64,000 nt of DNA from JANQQC01 sp965262255. Lineage in GTDB: Bacteria > Pseudomonadota > Alphaproteobacteria > Caulobacterales > Hyphomonadaceae. Both the position numbers and the translations under genes were made by a program. The notes under the pieces are model-generated. The model ran no database searches, was not told where the DNA came from, and saw only the letters and a program-made list of their open reading frames with translations. The DNA is taken from assembly GCA_965262255.1 (NCBI GenBank), contig OZ253505.1, forward strand, positions 2,666,001 to 2,730,000, read 5' to 3'. Within the stretch, counting starts at the first letter, position 1. Each line of letters begins with the position of its first letter. This document shows positions 27,003 through 36,593 of the stretch, one piece after another.

Positions 27003-27473
27003 ATGAGTCGTTCAGGAAAAAGATCCGGCGTTGTGGCGGAGAATCGTCAGGCGCGTCGTGATTTTGACATCGAAGAAACACTAGAAGTAGGCATAGTATT
27101 GCTGGGGTCTGAGGTGAAGTCCTTACGGGCAGGCCATGTCAATATCGCGGAAGCTTATGCACGGTTTGACGATGAAGAACTGTGGTTGATCAATGCGAAT
27201 ATCCCAGCATATAAGGATGCCAATCAATTCAACCATGAGCCGAAGCGGCAGCGAAAATTACTAACAAAACTTAAGGAACGGTCAAAACTTATCAAAGCTA
27301 TAGAGCGACAAGGTCGTACAATCGTGCCTCTTAGACTGTATTTCTCTGACCGCGGGATAGCTAAACTGCTGATTGGGGTCGCGACGGGACGAAAGAATCT
27401 TGACAAAAGGCATTTGGAGGCGAAACGCGATTGGAACCGGCAACAAGAACGATTATTGAAGAGTCGTTCGTAG
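27003..27473 (+). CDS. smpB: SsrA-binding protein SmpB
   Basis: SmpB binds tmRNA and delivers it to stalled ribosomes for trans-translation. The 156-residue protein shows VVAENRQARRDFDIEETLEVGIVLLGSEVKSLRAG, then KRQRKLLTKLKE, and ends with a basic tail (KRDWNRQQERLLKSRS) that enters the decoding channel. The start is ATG 27003, two bases after the dapA stop. The gene for tmRNA itself is not in this window. Confidence 0.95.
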   Translation: MSRSGKRSGVVAENRQARRDFDIEETLEVGIVLLGSEVKSLRAGHVNIAEAYARFDDEELWLINANIPAYKDANQFNHEPKRQRKLLTKLKERSKLIKAIERQGRTIVPLRLYFSDRGIAKLLIGVATGRKNLDKRHLEAKRDWNRQQERLLKSRS

Positions 27474-27482
27474 AAAATTGAT

Positions 27483-27800
27483 TTGAATTTGTTTGCTTGG
27501 AAAACCAATGGATCAATCGTGGAATTGACTCTGTTCCAAAGAATTCTCCTCTCCTGTTTTATAGTACTGGGGGTCTTGTTCTGTTTATTTGGCGGTGCAA
27601 TGCTCGCGGAATTTTCTGCAAACATTATTCTTGAAAATGTTGGTTGGCCTTGGAAGATTAGCTCTTTTTTCGATATTGTGATTTGGATTGAGTTTAGTGT
27701 TCTATTCTGCTTTGGGATATGGCTGGTCGGTGCTGGATTGGTTTTTACTGTATTCGGAATTCGCGAAATTATGAGGTATTACCTTGAGTTTTGGAGCTAG
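27483..27800 (+). CDS. Small predicted inner-membrane protein, function unknown
   Basis: An open frame of up to 105 codons with two strong hydrophobic segments (ILLSCFIVLGVLFCLFGGAML and IVIWIEFSVLFCFGIWLVGAGLVF). The start would be TTG 27483 or GTG 27519; neither has a good ribosome site, which lowers confidence. It follows smpB by nine bases. I recognise no family. Confidence 0.45.
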   Translation: MNLFAWKTNGSIVELTLFQRILLSCFIVLGVLFCLFGGAMLAEFSANIILENVGWPWKISSFFDIVIWIEFSVLFCFGIWLVGAGLVFTVFGIREIMRYYLEFWS

Positions 27801-27908
27801 ATTTTTAAGATAAAGACCTATTCGAATTTATGGTTTAAATGCAATCCCTCACAATTCATAACAGAACATGGTAAAACACCCATTCTTCTCAAATTTTGGA
27901 GTTACACT

Positions 27909-29534
27909 ATGAAAGGCATCATGCAGGACTGGCCATTGACAGTCGACAAGATTCTGGAACACGCTAACCAAATCAACCCAACTCGTGAAGTCGTCACAAG
28001 GCGAGTCGAAGGCGATATCGTTCGTACAAACTACGCCACCATCTACCAAGGTGCGAAACGCGTTTCCAATGCTCTGATTGATGAGGGAATCCAATTAGGA
28101 GACCGAGTTGCGACTTTAGGTTGGAACTCTGAACGCCACATGGAAACCTGGTACGGAGCAATGGGTATTGGAGCAGTTCTCCATACTATTAACCCCCGTT
28201 TGCACCCCGATCAAATAGCATGGATAGCAAACCACGCCGAAGATAAGATACTGGTTTATGACAAAACGTTTATTCCGATCGTAGACGCGATCAAAGACAA
28301 ACTTGAAACTGTCAAGAAATTTATACTATACGCGGGTCCAGACACTATGGCTGAAAACGCTGTCGACGCATTGGATTACGATAGTTGGGTTAAAGATCGT
28401 TCGACAGAATGTCGTTGGGGAGATTTTCCGGAAGAAACAGCCAGTAGCCTATGTTACACCTCTGGAACAACAGGTGATCCTAAGGGAGTGCTGTATCAAC
28501 ACCGAACGAATGTCTTACATACTTTGATAACGATGAATAAAGATGCCATGGGAATGGGAGCTTCAGACGTTGTATTACCAGTTGTTCCTATGTTCCATGC
28601 TAATGCTTGGGGGTTAACGTTTTCTTGTCCAGCGACAGGAGCAAACATGATAATGCCCGGAGCCGGAATGGACGGAGCATCAATTTATGAATTGCTTGAT
28701 ACCGAAAAAGTGACGATCACTGCGGCTGTTCCCACTGTTTGGTTGGGTCTATTGCAACACATGCAAGCCAACGATTTGAAACTTCCACACTTAAACAAGG
28801 TAATCATCGGAGGTTCGGCTGTGCCAGAAGCGATTCTCAGAGCGTTTGAACAAGATTATGAAGTTGAGGTTATTCATGCATGGGGAATGACAGAAACGTC
28901 TCCGCTTGGAACTCTAGGTACGTTGCCTCCCCATCTCGAGTCAGCAGACACTGACGTACGTATGCGACAAAAATTGAAACAAGGCCGCCCTCCCTTTGGA
29001 GTTGAACTGCGAGTCGTCAACGATGATGGCGGTGTGATCGATAATGATGGGGCAACATCGGGAAAACTTCAGGTGCGCGGTGCTGCAATAGCAGGCGGTT
29101 ATTTCAAAGGGGCAGGTGGGAACGTCCTAGACGATGAAGGTTTCTTTGATACGGGTGATGTTGCTCATATTGACGAATTTGGCACTATTCAGATTACTGA
29201 TAGGGCTAAAGATGTCATCAAGTCTGGGGGTGAGTGGATTTCATCGATTGATTTAGAGAATATCTCGATTGGTCATCCAAAAGTTGCTAATGCAGCTGCG
29301 ATCGGTGTTTATCATCCGAAATGGGATGAACGTCCGTTACTAATTGTACAGGCTAAAGAAGGTGAGTCACCTTCGAAAGAAGAGTTATTAGCTAACCTTG
29401 AAGGCAAAATTGCCAAATGGTGGATGCCGGATGATGTTCAGTTTGTTGACTCAATTCCGCTTGGGGCTACAGGTAAGATTAACAAAATTGCCTTACGCGA
29501 ACAGTTCAAGGATTATAAACTTCCAACTGCCTAG
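27909..29534 (+). CDS. AMP-forming fatty-acid/alkanoate CoA ligase
   Basis: This 541-residue enzyme of the adenylate-forming superfamily activates a carboxylic acid as acyl-AMP and then acyl-CoA. The P-loop SLCYTSGTTGDPKGVLYQHR (about 188-207), the HAWGMTETSPLGTLG block, the FDTGDVAHIDEFGTIQITDR hinge region and the C-terminal catalytic Lys in LGATGKINKIAL are present. Length and start (MKGIMQDWPLTVDKILEHA) resemble medium-chain ligases of the AlkK/DmdB group, so a methylmercaptopropionate or medium-chain substrate is possible; sequence alone does not decide. The gene leads a group with DUF1499, SDR and P450 genes. Confidence 0.9.
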   Translation: MKGIMQDWPLTVDKILEHANQINPTREVVTRRVEGDIVRTNYATIYQGAKRVSNALIDEGIQLGDRVATLGWNSERHMETWYGAMGIGAVLHTINPRLHPDQIAWIANHAEDKILVYDKTFIPIVDAIKDKLETVKKFILYAGPDTMAENAVDALDYDSWVKDRSTECRWGDFPEETASSLCYTSGTTGDPKGVLYQHRTNVLHTLITMNKDAMGMGASDVVLPVVPMFHANAWGLTFSCPATGANMIMPGAGMDGASIYELLDTEKVTITAAVPTVWLGLLQHMQANDLKLPHLNKVIIGGSAVPEAILRAFEQDYEVEVIHAWGMTETSPLGTLGTLPPHLESADTDVRMRQKLKQGRPPFGVELRVVNDDGGVIDNDGATSGKLQVRGAAIAGGYFKGAGGNVLDDEGFFDTGDVAHIDEFGTIQITDRAKDVIKSGGEWISSIDLENISIGHPKVANAAAIGVYHPKWDERPLLIVQAKEGESPSKEELLANLEGKIAKWWMPDDVQFVDSIPLGATGKINKIALREQFKDYKLPTA

Positions 29535-29578
29535 CGGCGAATAGCGAGTCCTGTGTATCAATTAGGAGAGTTGAAACG

Positions 29579-30646
29579 GTGACGGAGTTACTAAAAAATA
29601 TCGCCAGCGGTTGCGCAAAATTCGGGCGAATTCTAGTTCAGGGTGGGCTGGCAATCGCGGTTTTTTCCATTTTCTGGTTCATAGTCGCAGCTCTCGGTAC
29701 GAAGTTTGGATTGTGGGAGTTTGGTTTTGGTTTGATGACTATGACGTTCAGTTGGGGACGCAATCTGGTTATGACGGCGGCTGGTCTGAGTATTCTAGGA
29801 ATCTTGCTCTGTTTGTTTGCTTCGCCAAGGACTCAACCCGTAATTCTTGGCCTGGCAGGAGTTTTAATTTCGGGTTTGATTATTGGTCGATTGGTTGGGT
29901 TTGGACAAGAGGCCATGCGACTGCCACCAATTCACGACATTCAAACTGACTGGGATGCCCCAATTGCATTCTCTGAAAAACTTATGAAGCTTCGCGGGGA
30001 AGATTCCAACAAGGTTGTCGACGCTCCTGTGATCGCTGAATATGCCAACGGACGCTGGCCGGGATACGGAGGACGACTGGTCTCCGAAGTTCAAGAAGAA
30101 GCAGAATGGCAATTACCTGAGGACGTAATATCTGACTATTACATTTGCAACAATGTTGCTGATTTTGCTAAGTTCAAGGAAAAACATGCGCAAGAAAATG
30201 CCAAAGATTTACGAAATGCTCCTTATCCTTACATTCTAGATTCAAAATATTTTGATAAAGTCAGAACGGATGTATTCGAAGTCGCAATGAAGTTAGTGAA
30301 GAGTCGAGGTTGGAAAATTGTTACAGAAAATCGTCAGACCGGAATCATTGAAGCCACCGACTCGACAAGTTGGTTTGGATTTGAAGATGATGTCGCGATT
30401 CGAGTCATAGGGGCGCCAAGTGAATTGTTTCCTGTTAATGAAAATTGTGAAAACACTATGGAAAACGGAGCCTTGAAACCGACTGTAGGTCTGGTTAAGG
30501 TCGATGTTCGATCCGTAAGCCGGGTAGGATTGTCAGACATAGGAACGAACGCCAAGCGGGTAAGTAAGTTTTTGATTGATCTGGATCGCGACGTACGGAG
30601 GTACCAAGTCAGAACAGTTCTACCATTGCCACCCGATGATCCATAA
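29579..30646 (+). CDS. DUF1499 membrane protein
   Basis: This 355-residue protein has three to four N-terminal membrane segments (about 20-115) and a soluble C-terminal DUF1499 domain (about 220-345) with FEVAMKLVKSRGWKIV, GIIEATDSTSWFGFEDDVAIRV and VDVRSVSRVGLSDIGTN. The family is common in proteobacteria and of unknown function. The start is GTG 29579, supported by an aggaga site 12-16 bases upstream. It lies 45 bases after the CoA ligase gene and 56 before the SDR gene, so all three may be one transcript. Confidence 0.8.
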   Translation: MTELLKNIASGCAKFGRILVQGGLAIAVFSIFWFIVAALGTKFGLWEFGFGLMTMTFSWGRNLVMTAAGLSILGILLCLFASPRTQPVILGLAGVLISGLIIGRLVGFGQEAMRLPPIHDIQTDWDAPIAFSEKLMKLRGEDSNKVVDAPVIAEYANGRWPGYGGRLVSEVQEEAEWQLPEDVISDYYICNNVADFAKFKEKHAQENAKDLRNAPYPYILDSKYFDKVRTDVFEVAMKLVKSRGWKIVTENRQTGIIEATDSTSWFGFEDDVAIRVIGAPSELFPVNENCENTMENGALKPTVGLVKVDVRSVSRVGLSDIGTNAKRVSKFLIDLDRDVRRYQVRTVLPLPPDDP

Positions 30647-30701
30647 ATTTTAAGAACTAAATCTAATTCCATTGTCATAACCTCAAAATAGGAAAACATC
30701 T

Positions 30702-31583
30702 TTGACCAATAAATTTGAATTTAATGACAGGGCAATAGTTGTTACTGGTGGTGGGTCTGGGATAGGGGCCGGGTTTTGCAAGCAATTGGCGAAGCGTGGT
30801 GCTAAGGTAGGCGTAGCCGATATTCGATTCGAGCAAGCAAAGGCCGTTGCAAATGGGATTGGCGAAAACGCGATCCCTTTCCACGTCGATACAGCCTCGC
30901 GGGAGAGTATAGAACAACTAGCTACCCAGTCTTGGGAGGCTTTTGGAGAGGTGCGCGGAATTTTCAATAACGCGGGAGTAGGTGGTGGCGGAAACTATAT
31001 GACTAAGGTGGAAAAAAATTATTATGACTGGGTAATGGCCGTCAATTTCAAAGGCGTTTGGGATGGTTGCCAAGTATTTGGGAACAGATTCCTAGAGCAA
31101 GACGGAGAAGCGATAATCGTTAATACCGGTTCCGAGCATTCCCTTGGGGTGCCACATTTGCGAAACGCCGCTTACACGGCAGCTAAACATGCTGTGTTGG
31201 GAATGACCGATGTTCTGAGACGTGAGATGCCAGAAAGAATACGGGTAAGTATTTTCTGTCCAGGTTTAACGTCGACGGGAATTTGGAAGTCCGGTGAAGT
31301 TAAACAGGAGGAGTTCGGTGGACCGGTAAGCGTTAATGCCACTCGTAGTCCTATAATGGAACAAGGAATGGATCCAATGGAGGTTGCTGACCGTGCTTTG
31401 AATGCGATCGCATCAGGTGCGTTTTATGCCGTCACTCATCCTCATAATGTTGAAATGATAAATGAACGTCATACCGAGCAATTAAAAGCATATGATTCGC
31501 AGTGCAGTGACATCAAAGACGGCGACAAATACGATGTTAATAAAGTGATTGCGGAGCTTCGGAAACAGTCGCAATCGAAGTAA
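30702..31583 (+). CDS. Short-chain dehydrogenase/reductase
   Basis: This 293-residue NAD(P)-dependent oxidoreductase has the Rossmann motif VTGGGSGIGAGF (about 13-24), NNAGVGG (about 89), the catalytic Ser in NTGSEHSLG and the YTAAK Tyr-Lys pair (about 152-156). It probably oxidises or reduces an alcohol/ketone in the lipid-like pathway suggested by its neighbours. The start is TTG 30702, with aatagga eight to ten bases upstream. It converges with the cytochrome P450 gene, whose end is nine bases away. Confidence 0.88.
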   Translation: MTNKFEFNDRAIVVTGGGSGIGAGFCKQLAKRGAKVGVADIRFEQAKAVANGIGENAIPFHVDTASRESIEQLATQSWEAFGEVRGIFNNAGVGGGGNYMTKVEKNYYDWVMAVNFKGVWDGCQVFGNRFLEQDGEAIIVNTGSEHSLGVPHLRNAAYTAAKHAVLGMTDVLRREMPERIRVSIFCPGLTSTGIWKSGEVKQEEFGGPVSVNATRSPIMEQGMDPMEVADRALNAIASGAFYAVTHPHNVEMINERHTEQLKAYDSQCSDIKDGDKYDVNKVIAELRKQSQSK

Positions 31584-31592
31584 ATCTTCGAA

Positions 31593-32918
31593 TTAAGTTC
31601 CGAGATCAATTTCTAAGGAAGAGATTGCGTGGACGAAATTATTGGGTGCAATCGTTCCTTTCCCAGTCCACCGAACGTTCGGAAATCTTTCTAGAATCTG
31701 GCGATAAGCAGATTCCAATTGCATATTAGCGACACGCTGTCCAATACATACATGAGGCCCACTCCCAAAGGCTAAATGTTCGTGAGAGTTTTCTCGGTCT
31801 AGCTTGAATGAATCAGGATTTTCAAATACGGCCGGATCCCGATTAGCCGCAGAGTAAAACATTACTACTTTTTCACCTTCGCCTATATCCTGACCACCAA
31901 GTTGCGTGTTTTTGGTGGTTGTTCGTCGCATATAAGTCACGGGACTGACCATACGAATTGCTTCTTGTACAAAATTTGGAAATAAATCGGGATTGGCTTT
32001 CAATTGTTCTCTAATCTCGGGGAACTGAGTAAGCAGCTTCATTGTTCCCGTCAGGGAATTACGAGTCGTGTCGTTTCCAGCAAATACGATCAATAGCCAA
32101 GAGCCGTCCAAAAATTCCTCATTGAGTTTTTCGCCTTCTATTTCAGTATGGGCAATGGCTGAAAGTAAATCTTCTTTTGGATTTTCCCGACGATCATTCA
32201 TGACCGAACGACCAAAATCGAACATGGCCTGTATTTCATTCATGAATAAAGTAATCTGTTCCGGTGTGACGCTTCCGAGCCCCTCTTGAACGGCCTGATA
32301 ACTCGCCATTTCCAGAAAATGCATCCAGTGGACGAGTTTAGGTCTATCCGCTTTCTCCACGCCCAAAATCTCACACAAAGTGAAGAGTGGAAGTTCCGCG
32401 GAAAACATCTCCACCATATCGACAACAGGGCCTTTTTTCTCCATCTCATCAAGCCGACTGGAGATGAATGCGTCAACCTTTTTGCGTAACTCAGCAACAA
32501 AGTTTGATTTGAAATAGGCCATATGTTCCATGCGAATTTTCGCATGATAAGGACGATCAAGATTGATCATGGAGTTAAGCGATGAATTGTGCAACAGTGG
32601 ATGTCCGGCCTCGGTTCCGTAGTTCATCAAAATTCCACCTTTTTGAGACGAGAAGTCGATAGGATTAAGTTCTACCTTCTTGACTAAGTCGTAACTCGTT
32701 ACCGCCCAAAACCCCGCTCCATACTCCTCCGGATGCCACATTATCGGAGCATTTTTTCGCATGTCAGCATAAGCGTCGAATGTATAGCCATTGTTTTTGG
32801 AATACACTTCAACGTCAGCAAGATTTACAGGAGGTTCATAAGCATAAATCGGAGGAAAAGCAGTTCCTTCACGGATAGTTTCTGCCTGATAGGTGTCTGA
32901 GACATTTTGGATAGTCAT
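31593..32918 (-). CDS. Cytochrome P450 (CYP125/142-like bacterial class)
   Basis: This 441-residue soluble haem monooxygenase has the I-helix oxygen-binding FAGNDTTRNS (about 277-286), the ExxR in EAIRMVSPVTYMRRT (about 325), and the haem-ligand loop HLAFGSGPHVCIGQRVA (about 382-398) with the axial Cys. The AGNDTTRN wording is typical of bacterial P450s that hydroxylate sterol side chains or methyl-branched lipids. Redox partners (ferredoxin, reductase) are not nearby. Together with the CoA ligase, the SDR and the acyl-CoA dehydrogenase elsewhere in the window it suggests oxidation of a hydrophobic substrate, but the substrate is not shown. Confidence 0.92.
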   Translation of the reverse strand: MTIQNVSDTYQAETIREGTAFPPIYAYEPPVNLADVEVYSKNNGYTFDAYADMRKNAPIMWHPEEYGAGFWAVTSYDLVKKVELNPIDFSSQKGGILMNYGTEAGHPLLHNSSLNSMINLDRPYHAKIRMEHMAYFKSNFVAELRKKVDAFISSRLDEMEKKGPVVDMVEMFSAELPLFTLCEILGVEKADRPKLVHWMHFLEMASYQAVQEGLGSVTPEQITLFMNEIQAMFDFGRSVMNDRRENPKEDLLSAIAHTEIEGEKLNEEFLDGSWLLIVFAGNDTTRNSLTGTMKLLTQFPEIREQLKANPDLFPNFVQEAIRMVSPVTYMRRTTTKNTQLGGQDIGEGEKVVMFYSAANRDPAVFENPDSFKLDRENSHEHLAFGSGPHVCIGQRVANMQLESAYRQILERFPNVRWTGKGTIAPNNFVHAISSLEIDLGT

Positions 32919-32951
32919 AGTTTTACCCTTTAAGGTTGAAGGTTCGTATAT

Positions 32952-33926
32952 TTACCAGTCACTAAACTTAGTCTTCTTTGCGCCTTTAGTTTGGGGTTTA
33001 GATTTACTTCGTTGATTATTGTTTATCTTACCAAATTTGTTTGACTTTCTAGAGTTCTGTTCAAATTTATTGTGGATTTTCGGCGACCTTGGTCGAGATT
33101 TCAAGTTCGGTAATAGGTATCCTAGGGCAGCTTCGATAACTTCGCTTCCAACTTCCTCAACTGCTCCTCGTCGTAGGTTAGACAGTTCAAACGGACCATA
33201 ATGAGTGCGGATCAGTCGATTTACTTTTAGTCCGACAGCTTCTAGCGCGAGTCGAACTTCACGTTTTTTACCTTCCTTTAATGACACAGTGAGCCAACAA
33301 TTTGTACTAGTTTGTCGTTCAAGTTCGACGTGAATCGGAGCAAATTTAAAGCCGTTTACGTTTACGCCGCGAGCTAATAATGCAAGTTTCTTTTCGTCTG
33401 GTACACCGTGCGCCCGGACTCGATATGTTCTTTCGAAAGCGTTACTAGGAAGTTCCAATGCCCGCGCCAACTCACCATCATTAGTGAGTAGTAGCAGTCC
33501 TTCTGTGTTTATATCGAGTCGGCCAACACTGACAACTCGCGGTAGAGATTTTGGTAGCGAGTCATAGATTGTACTTCGGCCTTTTGGGTCATTGTTCGTT
33601 GAGATTAACCCGGTCGGCTTGTGGAATTTCCAAAGCCTCGTTGGGGCTGGCGCGGTAATTCTCCTTTCCCCGACTTTAATTGTTTCCTTTCCATTTACTT
33701 TGAACGCAGGTGAAGTTAACTTTCGACCATTTATAGTTACCTTGCCGGCTTCGATCATTGCTTCACATTCACGGCGTGATCCAACACCGGCTCGTGCTAA
33801 ATACTTGGCGATTCGCTCTCCTTGTTGCCAATCAGTCTTGCTCTCATTAGGCCGATTTTTGCGAGTATCGTCCTTGTTTCTGGCAGACCAAAGTTTCTTT
33901 GGCGGATTTTGAGATGGTGTGTTCAT
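32952..33926 (-). CDS. rluB: Pseudouridine synthase, RluB-like (S4 plus RsuA/RluB domain)
   Basis: This enzyme isomerises a uridine in 23S rRNA (position 2605 in RluB; the RluB/RluF/RsuA choice is by overall similarity). An N-terminal basic extension precedes the S4 RNA-binding domain RIAKYLARAGVGSRRECEAMI. The catalytic domain carries VGRLDINTEGLLLLTNDGEL with the active-site Asp, then EGKKREVRLALEAVGLKV. A lysine/serine-rich tail of about 45 residues (KIHNKFEQNSRKSNKFGK and on) is low-complexity and probably unstructured. Total length is 324 residues. Confidence 0.88.
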   Translation of the reverse strand: MNTPSQNPPKKLWSARNKDDTRKNRPNESKTDWQQGERIAKYLARAGVGSRRECEAMIEAGKVTINGRKLTSPAFKVNGKETIKVGERRITAPAPTRLWKFHKPTGLISTNNDPKGRSTIYDSLPKSLPRVVSVGRLDINTEGLLLLTNDGELARALELPSNAFERTYRVRAHGVPDEKKLALLARGVNVNGFKFAPIHVELERQTSTNCWLTVSLKEGKKREVRLALEAVGLKVNRLIRTHYGPFELSNLRRGAVEEVGSEVIEAALGYLLPNLKSRPRSPKIHNKFEQNSRKSNKFGKINNNQRSKSKPQTKGAKKTKFSDW

Positions 33927-34028
33927 AAGATTGGTTCATTAAAGGAATCGACCGATGTTTTTGCTGATTTTTCTATCGACTCTCACCGATTTCAGCGATC
34001 GTCGTTTCTAGGTTAGAGTGCATTTTTG

Positions 34029-34985
34029 CTAATTGTCTTTCCACGCAGATTTCGGCCATCGCCTATGTTGCCAAAACCATTGACTAGGATTTTCACGTAT
34101 TCGATCTTCCATAAATTTGGAAATTTTCGAAACTGTTTCGTGTAGGTCTTGTTTATCATCGCCCGAATTTATTTTTTCGATCGGAGTATGGACTGTTAAC
34201 CTGAACCGAGCAGGGCCAACGCGATATGCCGAGACTGCGATAATGGGCACATCGTATTTGTATGCCATGCGCGTCGGACCTTGCGCGGTCATTGCGTCGT
34301 GACCAAAAAAGGGAACAGCAAGTCCTTCATTGAACTTCTGATCGTTCATTAGAGCGACAGCTCGACCTTCTGAGAGTGCCTTCATCATTTCTCGTGTTCC
34401 TAAACCTTTCGGTGTAAGAATGCTTGCACCGTAACCTTGCCTTAGTTTGTTGATTCGATAATCGATGTGCGGATTGTTAAGAATGCGATAGGTTAGTACG
34501 CAGCTTGGAATTTCTCGTCCAACAATTCCGGCAATTACTTCCCAATTTGCGAAATGCCCCGACACCATGACTGCACCTCGGGTGCTTTCGAAAATCTCTT
34601 TTAGTCGTTCACCGTGTACAATTTCGACGTGATCGTATTCGCGGGACAAAATCTTGTCCATATGCGGTAGTTCTCCGGCAATTCGTCCAGAATTATCCCA
34701 GGCCTCCATAGCCATTCGTTTTATTTCCTCACTGCTCATTGCCGGGAAGGCCAGTTTAAGATTGTTAACAACGGTTTTATGTTGACTGAGTTTCGGACCG
34801 ACGATCTTGAACAACCAAGCACCGATATCCGATGCTTGTTCCGGGCGGACTGTCCTAAAAGGCTTCCAATAGAACCAATCCCAAGCGAACGCTTCAATTC
34901 TCCACACAAAACGTTGCCAAAAGGTCGCCCTGTTATCAATGTCTTTTGGCCGGATATATCCGTCTTGTTTCTTAGCAGTTGTCAC
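34029..34985 (-). CDS. lpxL: Lipid A acyltransferase, LpxL/HtrB-like
   Basis: This 318-residue inner-membrane acyltransferase adds a secondary acyl chain to the lipid A precursor. The HX4(D/E) catalytic motif appears as VSGHFANWEVIAG (about 139-151), followed by the typical Arg-rich substrate region and MNDQKFNEGLAVPFFGHDAMTAQGPTRMA. One short hydrophobic stretch near the N-terminus may associate with the membrane. It starts with GTG at 34985, overlapping the lpxK stop by four bases (GTGA), so the two are translationally coupled. LpxM is the alternative identity. Confidence 0.85.
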   Translation of the reverse strand: MTTAKKQDGYIRPKDIDNRATFWQRFVWRIEAFAWDWFYWKPFRTVRPEQASDIGAWLFKIVGPKLSQHKTVVNNLKLAFPAMSSEEIKRMAMEAWDNSGRIAGELPHMDKILSREYDHVEIVHGERLKEIFESTRGAVMVSGHFANWEVIAGIVGREIPSCVLTYRILNNPHIDYRINKLRQGYGASILTPKGLGTREMMKALSEGRAVALMNDQKFNEGLAVPFFGHDAMTAQGPTRMAYKYDVPIIAVSAYRVGPARFRLTVHTPIEKINSGDDKQDLHETVSKISKFMEDRIRENPSQWFWQHRRWPKSAWKDN

Positions 34986-35974
34986 TTTAGTTTCTCCAAA
35001 ACAGGCTCAAGCACAGTTTCGAGCAATTCAGGATTTTCGTATGTTAGCGTCGTTTCTAACACTTCCACTTCCTCCCTTATATCATCTGGGAGCCGTACGA
35101 AATCTTTCTCCGTGGTGATCAACTTGGCTTGATACAGTTCGGCTAGTTTCCGAAGGTAGTTCAGGTCGTTTTTTTTGAACTTATGATGATCAGGAAATGG
35201 TACTGCATCGGCAACGTTCAGATTGATTTGGGAGAGAGTGTCGAAAAACTTCTCTGGTCGTCCGATACCAGCGAAAGCTACGTAAGTTTCGGAGATCATC
35301 GGAGGTGTCGCAACAATTTTACTACGGATGACTGGTAAAGTAAATTGAGAAAGTTCTGCGGGAGTAGGGCCATTACCCGTTAGAATTATGGCATCGGCTC
35401 GTGATAATCCTGCTTTAATGTTCTCTCTTAACGGCCCCTTCGGGATCACAAAACCGTTACCGAATGGATTTTCAGAATCTACAACGACAAGTGAAACAGT
35501 TTTCATTAGAGAAGGATTTTGATGACCGTCATCCATCACGATAATTTCAACGCCGTTTTCTACCATTTCTTGAGCGGTTTTTGCACGGTCTATGCCAATC
35601 CAAGTTTCGCCAGTCTGAGATAGCATTAGCGGTTCATCGCCAACTTCTTCCGCTGAGTGAGTTTCATTTTCAACTTTTAATGGCCCTTTTGCTTGGCCGC
35701 CGTACCCTCGAGACAAAGAGGCAACGCGAAAGCCTTGATTGGAAAAAATTTTGCGAATATGCCTTACATTGGGAGTCTTTCCTGAACCACCAACAGTTAG
35801 GTTGCCAACGCAAACCACCGGAACACCGCATTGGTATGGTGTCGCATTAGAGATTTTTGTTGCTACGATAGTCTCGTAGACTATAGCGATTGGAGTGAGA
35901 ATTTTTCGAGTGATAGGAGCAGCTTGACGCGAGTGGGGGTCTAAGTGTGCATCCCAAAATCTTGGTGATTTCAT
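34982..35974 (-). CDS. lpxK: Tetraacyldisaccharide 4'-kinase
   Basis: LpxK phosphorylates the 4'-position of the lipid A disaccharide at the inner membrane. The 330-residue protein has the N-terminal ITRKILTPIAIVYE amphipathic segment, the P-loop VGNLTVGGSGKTPNV (about 57-71), SLSRGYGG and the second conserved block VMDDGHQNP (about 140-148). It is followed by the lpxL-like gene. Upstream of it on the same strand is only the decayed antitoxin-like gene. Confidence 0.93.
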   Translation of the reverse strand: MKSPRFWDAHLDPHSRQAAPITRKILTPIAIVYETIVATKISNATPYQCGVPVVCVGNLTVGGSGKTPNVRHIRKIFSNQGFRVASLSRGYGGQAKGPLKVENETHSAEEVGDEPLMLSQTGETWIGIDRAKTAQEMVENGVEIIVMDDGHQNPSLMKTVSLVVVDSENPFGNGFVIPKGPLRENIKAGLSRADAIILTGNGPTPAELSQFTLPVIRSKIVATPPMISETYVAFAGIGRPEKFFDTLSQINLNVADAVPFPDHHKFKKNDLNYLRKLAELYQAKLITTEKDFVRLPDDIREEVEVLETTLTYENPELLETVLEPVLEKLK

Positions 35975-36173
35975 AATTCGTTAAGTTTTTATGGCAATTC
36001 AGTTACATTCAAGTTTCATTTTCTGACAAAATAGACAAGCGGAAATGTGAACGTTTTGGAGATTATATATTTATCTGGATGTGCAGTCCCGAGAAAATGT
36101 GGGAGTGTTTCTTGAGGAATCGAGAAGGATCGTATTTCCAGTTTCTAGCAACTCTAATTTAACGTATCACGAG

Positions 36174-36593
36174 TTAGAGGGACAATACATCAACGAAATT
36201 CCGTATTTTCATGATAGCAGGGAAGCCTCCATTTAACATGATTTCGATGTGTTAATACCCGCCAAAGCTGAGGCCTGAATTCGCCATGCTCACCCATTTG
36301 TTGGCAAGTGAAACGCTGAAGCAGAGATGAAGAATTTTGTAAAGACCTACGATCGCACTGATCCGCCTCAACTGATCTTGTTCCAGTATTCCATTCCAAT
36401 CTTCAGGTTTGATGATATCCCAAGTTCGCAAACTGACACAGATCAAATGAGCTGCGATGGCGTTTGGTAGATTCCAAGCCGTCGCAATGCGTGACTAAGC
36501 CCGCGCAGCAACTTTAGAGTATAGTTCCGAGTCAAACTGTATTGAATCCGCAACTGACAACGTTTTTGAAGTGTTTTGAAGTTGCATATCCAT
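36174..36593 (-). pseudogene. Decayed MbcA/ParS/Xre-type (DUF2384) antitoxin gene
   Basis: A single minus-strand frame from the ATG at 36593 encodes about 138 codons with two in-frame stops (TAG at 36495-36497 and TAA at 36252-36254). The pieces read in order: MDMQLQNTSKTLSVADSIQFD; AARA stop SRIATAWNLPNAIAAHL; RRISAIVGLYKILHLCF; LANKWVSMANSGLSFGGY stop HIEIMLNGGFPAIMKIRNFV. This matches the DUF2384 antitoxin layout: helical HTH-like region, GLYKILH, NxxxxFGG and MLxGGxPA. No RES toxin follows in the usual position. The frame itself is uninterrupted by indels, so two point mutations explain the decay. Confidence 0.7.
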
